From the NCBI GenBank assembly GCA_903878805.1, contig CAIRJF010000013.1:1-64000 (forward strand): a stretch of 64,000 nt of DNA. Reading direction: 5' to 3'. The position numbers were made by a program, and so were the translations under genes. Under the pieces are notes generated by a model. The model was not told where the DNA came from and made no database searches. It worked only from the letters and a program-made list of their open reading frames with translations. This DNA comes from an uncultured Verrucomicrobia subdivision 3 bacterium. GTDB taxonomy: Bacteria > Verrucomicrobiota > Verrucomicrobiia > Limisphaerales > UBA11358. Below, piece after piece: positions 8,120 through 17,444 of this stretch. Position 1 is the stretch's first letter; each line of letters starts with the position of its first letter.

Positions 8120-9649
8120 ATGAGCGAGTTCAAAGAAAATTTATTTATTCGAATCACTGAGCATCCGGCAGCAACGCGCGGCTGTTTTCTGGCCATCGCC
8201 GCTACCGCTTGGCTGCTGGCCGGGTGCGCGGTCGGGCCGGACTTTAAGCGGCCAACGGCTCCGGCGACCGTAGATTTCACCGGCCATCCGCTTTCGCCAA
8301 CTGCCAGCAGCACGAACATTGTTGGTGGCGAAGCCCAGCGCTTTGCGAACGGCAGTGACATCGCCGGCGACTGGTGGACGTTGTTTCATTCACAGCCGCT
8401 GAATGATTTGATTGAACTCGCGCTGACCAACAATCCCGACCTCAAGGCGGCGCAGGCGGCGTTGTCGGTGGCGCGGGAAAATGTTTTGGCGCAGCGCGGC
8501 GGATACTTTCCAAGTGTGTCGGGAAGTTTTTCCGCGAGCCGCCATCAGGATCCGTCAGCGGCGCTCGCGCCCGTGCCCAGCTCAAACGCATATCTTTACA
8601 ACCTGTTCACGCCGCAGGTCAGCGTTTCGTATTCGCCCGATGTTTTTGGCGCGAACCGCCGCTCCATGGAATCATTGAGGGCGCAGGAACAAAATGTTCG
8701 TTTCCAGATGATCGCCGCTTACACCACGTTGACGGCGAATGTGGTGGTCACGGCAATTCAGGCGGCGGCGGTGCAGGCGCAGATTGACGCGACGCACGAG
8801 CTGGTTGACCTCAATTCCAACATGGTGGAAATCCTGCGCTACCAATACACGAAAGGCTACGCCGGCCGGCTGGATGTGGTCGCGCAAGAATCGCAACTCG
8901 CGCAAGTCGTCGCCACGCTGCCGCCGCTGCTCAAACAAGCGGCGCAACTGCGAGATTTATTGGCGGTTCTGGCCGGGCGTTTTCCGAACCAGTCGCCGAT
9001 GGAAAAATTTGAGCTGTCGAGTTTGCAATTGCCGTTGGAAATTCCCGTGAGCCTGCCGTCGCAACTCGTGGCGCAGCGACCCGACGTTTTGCAGGCCGAA
9101 GCGAATCTGCACGCCGCGAGCGCGCAAATCGGCATCGCCATCGCGAACCGGCTGCCGAACATCACACTCACCGCCGATGCCGGCAGCACGGCATTGTCCT
9201 TTGACAAATTATTTTCATCCGGCACGGGTTTCTGGGGTTTGGGCGCGGCGGCGACGGCGCCGCTTTTTCAGGGCGGACAACTGTTGCACGCGGAGCGCGC
9301 GGCGAAGGCGGCTTACGTTCAGGCGGCGGAACAATATCGCAGCACGGTGCTGACCGCGTTTCAAAATGTGGCGGACACGCTGACGGCGCTGGAACAGGAT
9401 GCCGAAGGCTTGAAGGCCGCCGCCACCGCTGCGGATGATGCGCAAGAAACTTTGGATTTGTCGCAGCGTCAATGGCACGACGGCTACATCAGCTATCTGG
9501 CGTTGTTGAGCGCGGAGCAGGCCTATCAGCAGGCGCGAATCAATCTCGTGCAGGCGCAGGCCAACCGTTACGCCGACACGGCGGCATTGTTTCAGGCGCT
9601 CGGCGGCGGCTGGTGGCATCGCGCGGATTTAACCCAGGATAAAAAATGA
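8120..9649 (+). CDS. RND efflux outer-membrane lipoprotein (NodT/TolC family)
   Basis: A 509-residue outer-membrane factor. WLLAGC places the lipidated cysteine at residue 36, followed by AVGPDFKRP, the usual NodT-type beginning. The two halves each carry long alanine- and glutamine-rich helices (NPDLKAAQAALSVARENV; FQNVADTLTALEQDAEG) that build the periplasmic tunnel of a TolC-like trimer. It would form the exit duct for the pump encoded downstream. Its TGA overlaps the ATG of the adaptor gene by four bases (ATGA at 9646), so the two are translationally coupled. Confidence 0.9.
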   Translation: MSEFKENLFIRITEHPAATRGCFLAIAATAWLLAGCAVGPDFKRPTAPATVDFTGHPLSPTASSTNIVGGEAQRFANGSDIAGDWWTLFHSQPLNDLIELALTNNPDLKAAQAALSVARENVLAQRGGYFPSVSGSFSASRHQDPSAALAPVPSSNAYLYNLFTPQVSVSYSPDVFGANRRSMESLRAQEQNVRFQMIAAYTTLTANVVVTAIQAAAVQAQIDATHELVDLNSNMVEILRYQYTKGYAGRLDVVAQESQLAQVVATLPPLLKQAAQLRDLLAVLAGRFPNQSPMEKFELSSLQLPLEIPVSLPSQLVAQRPDVLQAEANLHAASAQIGIAIANRLPNITLTADAGSTALSFDKLFSSGTGFWGLGAAATAPLFQGGQLLHAERAAKAAYVQAAEQYRSTVLTAFQNVADTLTALEQDAEGLKAAATAADDAQETLDLSQRQWHDGYISYLALLSAEQAYQQARINLVQAQANRYADTAALFQALGGGWWHRADLTQDKK

Positions 9650-10839
9650 AAAAAAAATTATTTTGCAAAATTTTGCTGGCGAAACTTCCGGTTAAATTTT
9701 CGCACGCTCTTGTCTTTGCGTTCATCGCAGCGGCAATAATTTTTTCGTTCACCGGCTGTTCGTCCAAAAGTGACAGCACCGAACAAGCTTCATCCGTCAC
9801 GGCCAGCAATGTGACTTTGACGGCGGAGCAAAAACAGAAAATCCAGTTTTACACCGTCGCGCCGAGCAAGTTTCACAAGACGACGGAGACGACCGGGACG
9901 GTGGATTTCGACAACGACCAGGCCACCAGCGTGCTCGCGCCTTTCGGCGGGCCGGTGTCGAAACTGCTCGTCAATCCCGGCGACAAGGTCAAGGCCGGCG
10001 ACGCGCTGGCAGAAGTGGATTCGCCGGATTTTGCGGCAGCCATCAGCGCGTATCGCAAGGCGCTCGCCACCGCGCAGACGCTCCGGCGCGTGGCCGACAT
10101 GGACAAGGATTTGATCCAGCACAACGGCGTGGCGCAGCGCGAAGAAGAGCAGGCGCAGACCGACGCTGCCAACGCCGAGGCCGACCGCGACGCCGCGCTG
10201 CAAACGCTCGTCTCGCTGAACCTTGATCCGCAAGTCATCAAAGATTTGCAAGCGGGCCGGCCGGTTTCGCGTCCCGGCGGCCGGATTAATTCGCCCATCG
10301 CGGGCACCGTCGTGGAAAAACTCATCACGCCCGGAGAACTTTTGACGGCCGGCACCACGCCGTGTTTCACCGTGGCCGATCTGTCGCGCGTCTGGGTGAT
10401 GACGCAAATTTTCGGCTCCGATCTAGCTTCGGTCAGCGTCGGCGATTCAGCGGAAATTTTTACGGGCATCGCGACAAATAGTTTCTCCGGAACCGTGGAC
10501 AACATTTCCGCCTTGGTTGATCCCAACACGCGTTCGGTGATGGTGCGCGTGGTCGTGGAAAATCCCGGCGACATTCTGAAAAAGCAAATGTATGTCCGCG
10601 TGAAAATCCAGGCGCATCAGGAAAGCACCGGGCTGCTCGTGCCGGTCTCGGCGATTTTGCGCGATGATGTGAATTTGCCATTTGTTTATGTCGTCCAGTC
10701 CGACGGCAGTTTCGCGCGGCGGCATGTGACGCTCGGTTATCGCACCGGCGACCAATATGACATTCCCGACGGCCTGCAAGCTGGCGACCAGATTGTCGTG
10801 GACGGCGCGCTCTTCATTCAATTCATGCAAAACCAATGA
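9646..10839 (+). CDS. RND efflux periplasmic adaptor (membrane fusion protein)
   Basis: A 397-residue lipoprotein with a lipobox FTGC (Cys38). A barrel-sandwich half-motif, LAPFGGPVSKLLVNPGDKV, and its partner, SPIAGTVVEKLITPGELL, flank an alpha-helical hairpin rich in Ala and Gln. The beta-barrel segment follows with RVWVMTQIFGSDL, and membrane-proximal strands end at GDQIVVDGALFIQF. All domains of a CzcB/CusB-type adaptor are present, unlike the second adaptor at 55.9 kb. It bridges the inner-membrane pump to the outer-membrane factor. Both ends overlap neighbours by four bases (ATGA), which fixes its start. Confidence 0.9.
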   Translation: MKKKLFCKILLAKLPVKFSHALVFAFIAAAIIFSFTGCSSKSDSTEQASSVTASNVTLTAEQKQKIQFYTVAPSKFHKTTETTGTVDFDNDQATSVLAPFGGPVSKLLVNPGDKVKAGDALAEVDSPDFAAAISAYRKALATAQTLRRVADMDKDLIQHNGVAQREEEQAQTDAANAEADRDAALQTLVSLNLDPQVIKDLQAGRPVSRPGGRINSPIAGTVVEKLITPGELLTAGTTPCFTVADLSRVWVMTQIFGSDLASVSVGDSAEIFTGIATNSFSGTVDNISALVDPNTRSVMVRVVVENPGDILKKQMYVRVKIQAHQESTGLLVPVSAILRDDVNLPFVYVVQSDGSFARRHVTLGYRTGDQYDIPDGLQAGDQIVVDGALFIQFMQNQ

Positions 10840-13800
10840 GCGAGCCATTGCCTGAAATAGAATCCGCGCCGCGAACGGCTTCGATGATGAACCGCGTTGT
10901 CGCGTCGTCGTTGCGGCAACGATTTCTCGTCGTGATTCTGACGCTCGTGCTGATCGGAGCGGGCACGCGTTCGCTCGAACGGCTGCCGGTGGATGCGTAT
11001 CCCGATTTGTCGCCGCCGATCGTCGAGATCATCACGCAATGGCCCGGCCACGCCGCCGAGGAAGTGGAACGCCTCATCACCGTGCCCGTCGAAGTCGGCA
11101 TGAACGGCATTCCGCAGATGACCACGCAACGTTCGATCACGCTTTACGGTTTGTCCGATGTCATCCTGACTTATCGCGATGGCACGGATAATAATTTCGC
11201 CCGGCAGGAAGTTTTCAACCGGTTGTCTAGCTTGAGCCTGCCGACCGGCGTGACGCCTTCGGTGTCGCCGCTATCATCGCCTTCAGGTTTGATATACCGC
11301 TATGTATTGCAAAGTTCCGACCGTTCTCCGATGGAACTGAAAACATTCGAGGACTGGATCATTGAGCCGGCTTACAAATCGCTCGCGGGCGTGGCGGATG
11401 ATTCCGGCTTCGGCGGCGGCACGATGCAATATCAAGTGCTGCTCGATCCGGCGAAAATCGCTGGCGTCGGACTGTCGGTCTTGCAAGTGGAAGCCGCGCT
11501 CGCCGCCAACAACGGCAACGCTGGCGGCGGTTTTTATTCGCAGGGCGGACAGTTTTACTACGTGCGCGGACTCGGTCGCCTGGAAACTTTGGAGGACATC
11601 GGCAACGTGGTGTTGGCGGTGAACAATGGCACGCCGGTCTTGCTCAAGAATGTCGGGCGCGTGGTCATCGGCATCGCGCCGCGACTCGGTGAGTTCGGTT
11701 TTGAGAAACAGGACGATGCCGTGGAGGGCGTCATCCTTTTGCGCACCGGCGACAAAACCCAGGACGTGCTCAAGCGCGTCGAGGCAAAAACCAAGCAGCT
11801 CAACGAGCAAATTTTGCCGAAGGATGTCAAAATCGTTCCGTTCTATGACCGCACGGATTTGATCAAGCTGACGACAAAAGTCGTCGAGCAAAATCTTTTG
11901 CGCGGCATGTTGCTCGTCGTCGTGATCCTGATTTTCTTCCTCTACGATTTTCGCGCGGGCTTGATCGTCGCGGTCACCATTCCGCTGGCGCTACTGTTTG
12001 CGTTCATCTGCCTTGATCTGCAAAAAGCTTCGGCCAATCTGCTTTCCATCGGCGCAGTGGATTTCGGCATTCTCGTGGATGGCGCGGTGGTGATGGTGGA
12101 AAATATTTTTCGCCAGATCGCATTGCGCAAAGGCACGGCGCTAAACGTCCGGGAAATAATTCAAGACGCTGCCGCCGAAGTGGATCGTCCATTGTTCTAC
12201 GCCGTCGCGGTGATCGTGGCGAGCTTTCTGCCGATTTACGTTTTGGCCGGGCCGTCCGGCACGCTGTTCAAGCCGATGGCCGACACGATGGTGTTCGCGC
12301 TGATCGGTTCGTTGATTGTCACGCTGACGTTGCTGCCGGTGCTGTGCGAGAGGTTCATGCGCGACGGCGTGCGTGAGCGGCGCAATGCCGTGTTTGAAGC
12401 CATCAAATCAGTCTACACGAAGGGTCTGGATGTTTGTCTCGCGTTTCCGTGGGTCACGACGCTGGCCTCGATGATTCTGCTCGCCGGTTCCTTGCTGCTC
12501 ATCCCGCGCATTGGCGCAGAGTTCATGCCGCAACTGGACGAAGGTGCTTTGTGGGTGCGCGCCACGATGCCTTACACCATTTCCTACGACGAATCGGCGA
12601 AGATTACGCCGCAAATCCGCGCGGTATTGAAAACTTTTCCCGAAGTCACCACGGTCGCCTCCGAGCTCGCGCGGCCCGACGACGGCACGGATCCCACCGG
12701 CTTTTTCAACGTCGAATTTTTTGTCGGCCTGAAACCTTACGCAGATTGGACGGGAGCTTATCGCACCAAGGTAAAATTAATCGAGGCCATCAACACGAAG
12801 CTCCAACAATTTCCCGGAATTATTTTTAACTACACGCAGCCCGCCGAGGACGCGGTGGACGAAGCCGAATCCGGTTTGAAAAGCGCGCTGGCCGTAAAAG
12901 TTTTCGGCTCTGATCTGGACGTGCTGGAACAAAAAGGCAAAGCCATCAAAAAAATCCTGGAGCAGGTGCGCGGCATCAAAGACGTGACGTTGGTGAAGGA
13001 ACTTGGCCAGCCCAGTCTCGACATCAAAATCAACCGCGCCACCATCGCCCGCTATGGTGTGAACGTTGCCGACGTCAACGCCCTCATCACGACGGCGATT
13101 GGCGGCGACGTGGCCACGCAAGTGCAGCAAGGAGAAAAGCAGTTTGACCTCGTCGTCCGCCTTGAACGCGAATACCGCGACAACCCAGAACAAATCGCCA
13201 ACATCCTCGTGCCCACGCCCGGCGGCCAGCAGATTCCGCTGAAGGAATTCGCGGACATCCGGGTGATGAACGGCGCGTCGTTCATTTACCGCCAGGACAA
13301 CTCGCGCTACATCGGCGTGCAATTTTCCGTGGCCGGACGCGACCTCGCCGGCGCGGTCGAAGATGCAATGCAACAGGTCAAAGAAAAAGTCGGCCTGCCC
13401 GAAGGCTATCGAACTGATTGGGGCGGCGAATACACGGAATACACCAAGTCACGCGCGCAACTGAATGTCATTTTGCCGCTGACGTTGTGTCTGATTTTCC
13501 TGCTGCTTTTCGCGCTCTACAGCAATTTGAAATTTCCATTTATCACCGTGTTAGGCGTCGTGTTGTCCGCGCCGGTCGGCGGCCTCGTCGCGCTTTGGCT
13601 CACAGGCACGCCGTTCTCGGTTTCGTCCGGCATCGGCTTCCTCGCCCTGTTCGGCGTCTCGGTGCAAACCGCCGTCGTTTATATTTCTTACGTCAACGAA
13701 CTCCGCCTCGGCGGCACCAAACTCGCCGAAGCCATCCGCGAAGGCGCGATTTTGCGGTTGCGGCCGATTATGATGACCGCGCTGGTGGCGGCGCTGGGCC

Positions 13801-13961
13801 TGTTGCCGGCGGCGCTGGCCACCGGCGTCGGCACGGACACGCAACGGCCGTTTGCATTAGTCATCGTCAGCGGACTCTTTACGCGGTTGCTGATTAGTAT
13901 TTTCCTTATGCCTGCACTTTATGCCATAGTCGCCCGTCCGAATGATCGGCTGGAAGTCTAG
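10836..13961 (+). CDS. Heavy-metal efflux RND transporter, CzcA-like
   Basis: A 1041-residue proton-driven RND pump of the heavy-metal (HME) class, starting MNRVVASSLRQRFLVV after a short leader. Twelve membrane segments in two halves with two large periplasmic loops are apparent. The TM4 signature reads DFGILVDGAVVMVEN, with D409 and D415 as the proton-relay acids. In the established HME classification DFGxxxDGAxxxxEN goes with divalent metals (zinc, cobalt, cadmium, nickel), whereas Cu/Ag pumps have AIGxxxDA. This suggests divalent-cation export, though subclass prediction from the motif is imperfect. Start and stop overlap the neighbouring genes. Confidence 0.9.
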   Translation: MSEPLPEIESAPRTASMMNRVVASSLRQRFLVVILTLVLIGAGTRSLERLPVDAYPDLSPPIVEIITQWPGHAAEEVERLITVPVEVGMNGIPQMTTQRSITLYGLSDVILTYRDGTDNNFARQEVFNRLSSLSLPTGVTPSVSPLSSPSGLIYRYVLQSSDRSPMELKTFEDWIIEPAYKSLAGVADDSGFGGGTMQYQVLLDPAKIAGVGLSVLQVEAALAANNGNAGGGFYSQGGQFYYVRGLGRLETLEDIGNVVLAVNNGTPVLLKNVGRVVIGIAPRLGEFGFEKQDDAVEGVILLRTGDKTQDVLKRVEAKTKQLNEQILPKDVKIVPFYDRTDLIKLTTKVVEQNLLRGMLLVVVILIFFLYDFRAGLIVAVTIPLALLFAFICLDLQKASANLLSIGAVDFGILVDGAVVMVENIFRQIALRKGTALNVREIIQDAAAEVDRPLFYAVAVIVASFLPIYVLAGPSGTLFKPMADTMVFALIGSLIVTLTLLPVLCERFMRDGVRERRNAVFEAIKSVYTKGLDVCLAFPWVTTLASMILLAGSLLLIPRIGAEFMPQLDEGALWVRATMPYTISYDESAKITPQIRAVLKTFPEVTTVASELARPDDGTDPTGFFNVEFFVGLKPYADWTGAYRTKVKLIEAINTKLQQFPGIIFNYTQPAEDAVDEAESGLKSALAVKVFGSDLDVLEQKGKAIKKILEQVRGIKDVTLVKELGQPSLDIKINRATIARYGVNVADVNALITTAIGGDVATQVQQGEKQFDLVVRLEREYRDNPEQIANILVPTPGGQQIPLKEFADIRVMNGASFIYRQDNSRYIGVQFSVAGRDLAGAVEDAMQQVKEKVGLPEGYRTDWGGEYTEYTKSRAQLNVILPLTLCLIFLLLFALYSNLKFPFITVLGVVLSAPVGGLVALWLTGTPFSVSSGIGFLALFGVSVQTAVVYISYVNELRLGGTKLAEAIREGAILRLRPIMMTALVAALGLLPAALATGVGTDTQRPFALVIVSGLFTRLLISIFLMPALYAIVARPNDRLEV

Positions 13962-14530
13962 TGCAAATTCGTTCACAAACATTTTTTGAGTCAGGTAAAA
14001 CCCTTTGTGGTTTGTCCCTTGTATTCGCCGTGATCCTCACCGTCACGGGCTGTGTGTCGCCGCCCGGCGCCCGGCGGATCGCCAATCCGGTAATCGCGGG
14101 CAGGGCCGTCTCGCTGGAAAATATTTTGGTGGCCGTCACCAGTTCGGCAGGGGATCTGACCGCCGAAAAAAATCTGCTCGGCGACGCGCTGGTTTCCGGG
14201 CTGAACCAAACGGAAATGTTCGCCAGCGTCTCCCGGAACCGAGCCGATCTCATCGCGGGCAATGGCATAACCATCCGGGCGGACATCAAGTCCATCAAAA
14301 GAGTTTCCGACGATGCGCGGGCGTGGACGGGCGCGCTCGCCGGCAGCGCGCAACTCGTCTTGCGCGTTTCGATTGCTGACCTGCAATCGGGCCAACCCAT
14401 CGAGTTTTTTGATGTGGAAGGCCGGTCCGGCGCCTCCGCTTATGCCGGCACCACCGATGAAGCCATTCAAGAAGCCGTCAGACCCATCGTGGCGGAGGTG
14501 TTGAAACTTAATTCTCAGACGAGCCAGTAA
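13961..14530 (+). CDS. Lipoprotein of unknown function in the RND operon
   Basis: A 189-residue lipoprotein beginning at a GTG whose first base is the last base of the pump's TAG stop. The N-terminal hydrophobic stretch ends in TVTGC (Cys31). The mature part contains VSLENILVAVTSSAGDL, LLGDALVSGLNQTEMFASVS and AIQEAVRPIVAEVLKL. This alternation of strands with a variable, reducible quantity resembles small DUF4410/DUF4136-type lipoproteins, which are of unknown function; I cannot assign it firmly. Tight coupling suggests a role at the envelope linked to the efflux system. It is the last gene before a hairpin terminator. Confidence 0.7.
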   Translation: MQIRSQTFFESGKTLCGLSLVFAVILTVTGCVSPPGARRIANPVIAGRAVSLENILVAVTSSAGDLTAEKNLLGDALVSGLNQTEMFASVSRNRADLIAGNGITIRADIKSIKRVSDDARAWTGALAGSAQLVLRVSIADLQSGQPIEFFDVEGRSGASAYAGTTDEAIQEAVRPIVAEVLKLNSQTSQ

Positions 14531-14564
14531 GCTTGGAGCGATTCTAGTGAATTGCCGAAAAACA

Positions 14565-14597
14565 AAACGGCGGTGGTCATCCCGACCATCGCCGTTT
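14565..14597 (+). terminator. Hairpin terminator of the first RND operon
   Basis: The arm AAACGGCGGTGGTC (14565-14578) pairs with GACCATCGCCGTTT (14584-14597) around a five-base loop, with one G-U wobble. The stem is followed by TGAATTTTAAT, a modest T-rich tail. It lies 34 bases after the lipoprotein stop and between two converging genes, so it may serve both strands. Confidence 0.7.
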
Positions 14598-14603
14598 GAA
14601 TTT

Positions 14604-14657
14604 TAATGTAGCGTTGAGCCCGTGGCTCAACCATCGGCACGCAGCGCCGACACTACA

Positions 14658-14660
<3 letters not shown>
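14604..14660. repeat. GTAG-footed inverted REP doublet overlapping the icd stop codon
   Basis: Outer inverted arms TAATGTAG (14604-14611) and CTACATTA (14653-14660) enclose two hairpins: TTGAGCC-CG-TGGCTCAA and TCGGC-ACGCAGC-GCCGA. GTAG at one foot and CTAC at the other is the layout of a BIME, a pair of inverted REP sequences. The last three bases form the TAA stop of icd, so the element reaches into the gene end. Its architecture resembles the elements at 16.1 kb and inside purL. Confidence 0.65.
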
Positions 14661-15923
<1,263 letters not shown>

Positions 15924-15941
15924 AAATGTGAGTTTAGTTGA

Positions 15942-16064
15942 TCAATTCCTTGCGCCCATGAAAATGCCGAATGCACCGAAAATCAAGGAAAGAAATGCGC
16001 CCGCCGCGATTTTCCGAAACGACGCGGCGGCTTCTTTCGGGGCGAAACAAATGAGGATGGACAT
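15942..16064 (-). pseudogene. Truncated phosphorylase-like N-terminus, copy 1
   Basis: A 40-codon frame starting at an ATG at 16064. Its first 22 residues are similar to copy 2: the shared pattern is LICFA-KE-AA-F-KIAAG. After KIAAG the frame runs into an unrelated hydrophobic tail (AFLSLIFGAFGIF) and stops. LICFALKEEAAPF resembles the start of nucleoside-phosphorylase-superfamily proteins as I remember them, so this looks like a gene stub. A genuine 40-residue membrane peptide is less likely but cannot be excluded. Confidence 0.4.
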
Positions 16065-16091
16065 TTTTAGCCGTGGAACGGCGGAATGAAA

Positions 16092-16261
16092 GTAGCCCAC
16101 GGCGCGAGCCGTGGGAAAGAAATTTTCCCGGTGTTCAAGCTGCGGAGCAGCGAAAGAAAATAACACGCAAAATTTCTGTCGCTCCTGCCGGAGCTTGATG
16201 GGTTGGAAAACTAAATCCCACAGTTGGCACTGTGGGCTACTATCTTGCGCTGCTCCGCAGC
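16092..16261. repeat. Cluster of five hairpins, a GTAG/CTAC-bounded REP pair plus extras
   Basis: GTAG at 16092 is followed by hairpin CCCACGGC-GCGA-GCCGTGGG (16096-16115). The inverted partner CCCACAGT-TGGC-ACTGTGGG (16217-16236) is followed by CTAC (16237-16240). GCTGC-GGA-GCAGC (16139-16151) and GCTGC-TCC-GCAGC (16249-16261) are also inverted copies of each other, and GCTCC-TGCC-GGAGC (16181-16194) sits between. The conserved GTAG foot and inverted order fit a BIME, which in other bacteria is mobilised by RAYT transposases. Confidence 0.65.
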
Positions 16262-16332
16262 TAGTTGCCCGCCGCGATTTTTTGAAACGGCGCGGCTTCT
16301 TCTTTCAGGGCGAAGCAAATGAGTGTGGTCAT
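16261..16332 (-). pseudogene. Truncated phosphorylase-like N-terminus, copy 2
   Basis: A 23-codon frame from ATG at 16332 encoding TTLICFALKEEAAPFQKIAAG after the initiator, then a TAG immediately at the edge of the hairpin cluster. It matches copy 1, about 268 bases away, over the same 20 or so codons, and both lose similarity after KIAAG. A remnant of a nucleoside-phosphorylase-like gene broken at one point by the hairpin cluster would explain it; duplication of just the 5' end is the alternative. Confidence 0.45.
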
Positions 16333-16710
16333 TTATAATTTCTCCCAACAGCTTTTACAATATGTTGGATTGTCATCCCAAATTTCCTGAGGTTTGATGT
16401 GAAGCGAGTTCTGCAACTCTTCTAAAATGAAATCATGAGCTTCGTCAAATTTTGGTGAATTACTTTTGTGACGAATGAAATCCACAAAAATGAAATTTTT
16501 AACCACTCGTGCGCCCAAACCAAATCCAAATCCTTTTGCTTCAACAATTGACTTTATAGTGTCCGTTACTCGGGACTCATATGTGTTGTCGTATAAATTG
16601 AATTTATTCGTGACCGCCACGAAAATCTTTTCAACAACAGTTTTGTCAGCTTCAAGATTTTTGGATTCAATCTGAATCTGGCTTTTTCTGGATGAGGCAA
16701 GTTCGTTCAT
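16333..16710 (-). CDS. A+T-rich orphan protein coupled to an exonuclease
   Basis: A 125-residue protein from the ATG at 16710, whose ATGA overlaps the TGA of the upstream exonuclease gene, giving translational coupling and supporting this start. I recognise no domain. It is mixed charged, with SRKSQIQIESKNLEADKTVVEKIF, a central FGFGLGARVVKNFIFVDF, and a C-terminal YCKSCWEKL that could hold a metal with CxxC. The base composition is strikingly low: one 60-base line (16441-16500) has 16 G/C. This contrasts with the GC-rich neighbours and indicates recent acquisition. Confidence 0.6.
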   Translation of the reverse strand: MNELASSRKSQIQIESKNLEADKTVVEKIFVAVTNKFNLYDNTYESRVTDTIKSIVEAKGFGFGLGARVVKNFIFVDFIRHKSNSPKFDEAHDFILEELQNSLHIKPQEIWDDNPTYCKSCWEKL

Positions 16711-17426
16711 TTTATCCCCGCCAGCCGTTCCTTCCAAATTTGATAAAGTTCCATGGTGGCTTTCACGTCGCGCAGGCAGTATTCGGCAATCTCGCGGAAT
16801 TTGCCGGCTGCCATCAAATCTTTCACGTCCATGCCGGTCACGCCCGCGCTCTTGGGCGATTCGATGCCGAAGGCTTTGCAGTAAAAATCCAGATTGAACC
16901 GCCGCGCCGCGCCGTCGCGTCCGCTCACGCTGTAAAAGGTGAATTGCTCTGCGAGGTCGCAGTGCGGTTCGGTGGCGTAACGGTAGCCGAGCCAGTTTTT
17001 TTTCGTGATCGGCACGTTGAGCAGCGCCGAGCGCAGGTAGATGAACGGCACGTCAAACCCGCGTCCGTTGAAGGTGACGATGTGGTCGTATTTCTTGGCG
17101 ACTTCCCAGAATTGCGTGAGGAGCTCGGTCTCGTCGGCGCAGGGAATGAATTTCACGGGCGCATCGGTTTCGGGCTCTTCCTCAAAATCGTCGGCGATGA
17201 ACAGGGATTGGCCGCGTTGCGATTCGGCATTGAGCATGGCGATGCAGACGACCTGCGAGGTGAACGGCCAAAGCGACATGAAGCGCGTGATCTCCTCGCG
17301 CTTGGCTTCCTTGGCGACGGCATCGCCAATCTTCTCGGTCTCGCGGAAAAGATATTCCTGCTGCGCCTCGTCGAAGTTTTCGAGCGGTTGCGCGGAGGTT
17401 TCGATGTCGAAAACGAGAGTTGCCAT
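16707..17426 (-). CDS. PolB-like DEDD 3'-5' exonuclease
   Basis: A 239-residue ribonuclease H-fold nuclease. Motif I is VFDIET (6-11), motif II NGRGFDVPF, and motif III YCLRDVKAT, giving the acidic metal ligands of the DEDD superfamily. It resembles the stand-alone proteins described as related to the exonuclease domain of family-B DNA polymerases; their biological role is unclear. Start is the ATG at 17426. The downstream orphan gene begins inside its stop codon. Repair or defence-associated DNA trimming is possible, but nothing nearby settles it. Confidence 0.8.
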   Translation of the reverse strand: MATLVFDIETSAQPLENFDEAQQEYLFRETEKIGDAVAKEAKREEITRFMSLWPFTSQVVCIAMLNAESQRGQSLFIADDFEEEPETDAPVKFIPCADETELLTQFWEVAKKYDHIVTFNGRGFDVPFIYLRSALLNVPITKKNWLGYRYATEPHCDLAEQFTFYSVSGRDGAARRFNLDFYCKAFGIESPKSAGVTGMDVKDLMAAGKFREIAEYCLRDVKATMELYQIWKERLAGIK

Positions 17427-17444
17427 ACGCCCGTTTTAGAGGAA

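Larger units (their letters stand above)
15924..16332. other. Repeat-rich gap between icd and an orphan gene
   Basis: About 400 bases with no intact gene. It holds two short related gene stubs on the minus strand (15942-16064 and 16261-16332) that bracket a cluster of five small hairpins (16092-16261). Nothing else is evident. Confidence 0.6.

Noticed and set aside
15942-16064. Small membrane peptide from the first stub
   Set aside because: Its N-terminus matches the second stub and phosphorylase-like starts; the hydrophobic tail is more likely read-through into non-coding sequence, though this is not certain.
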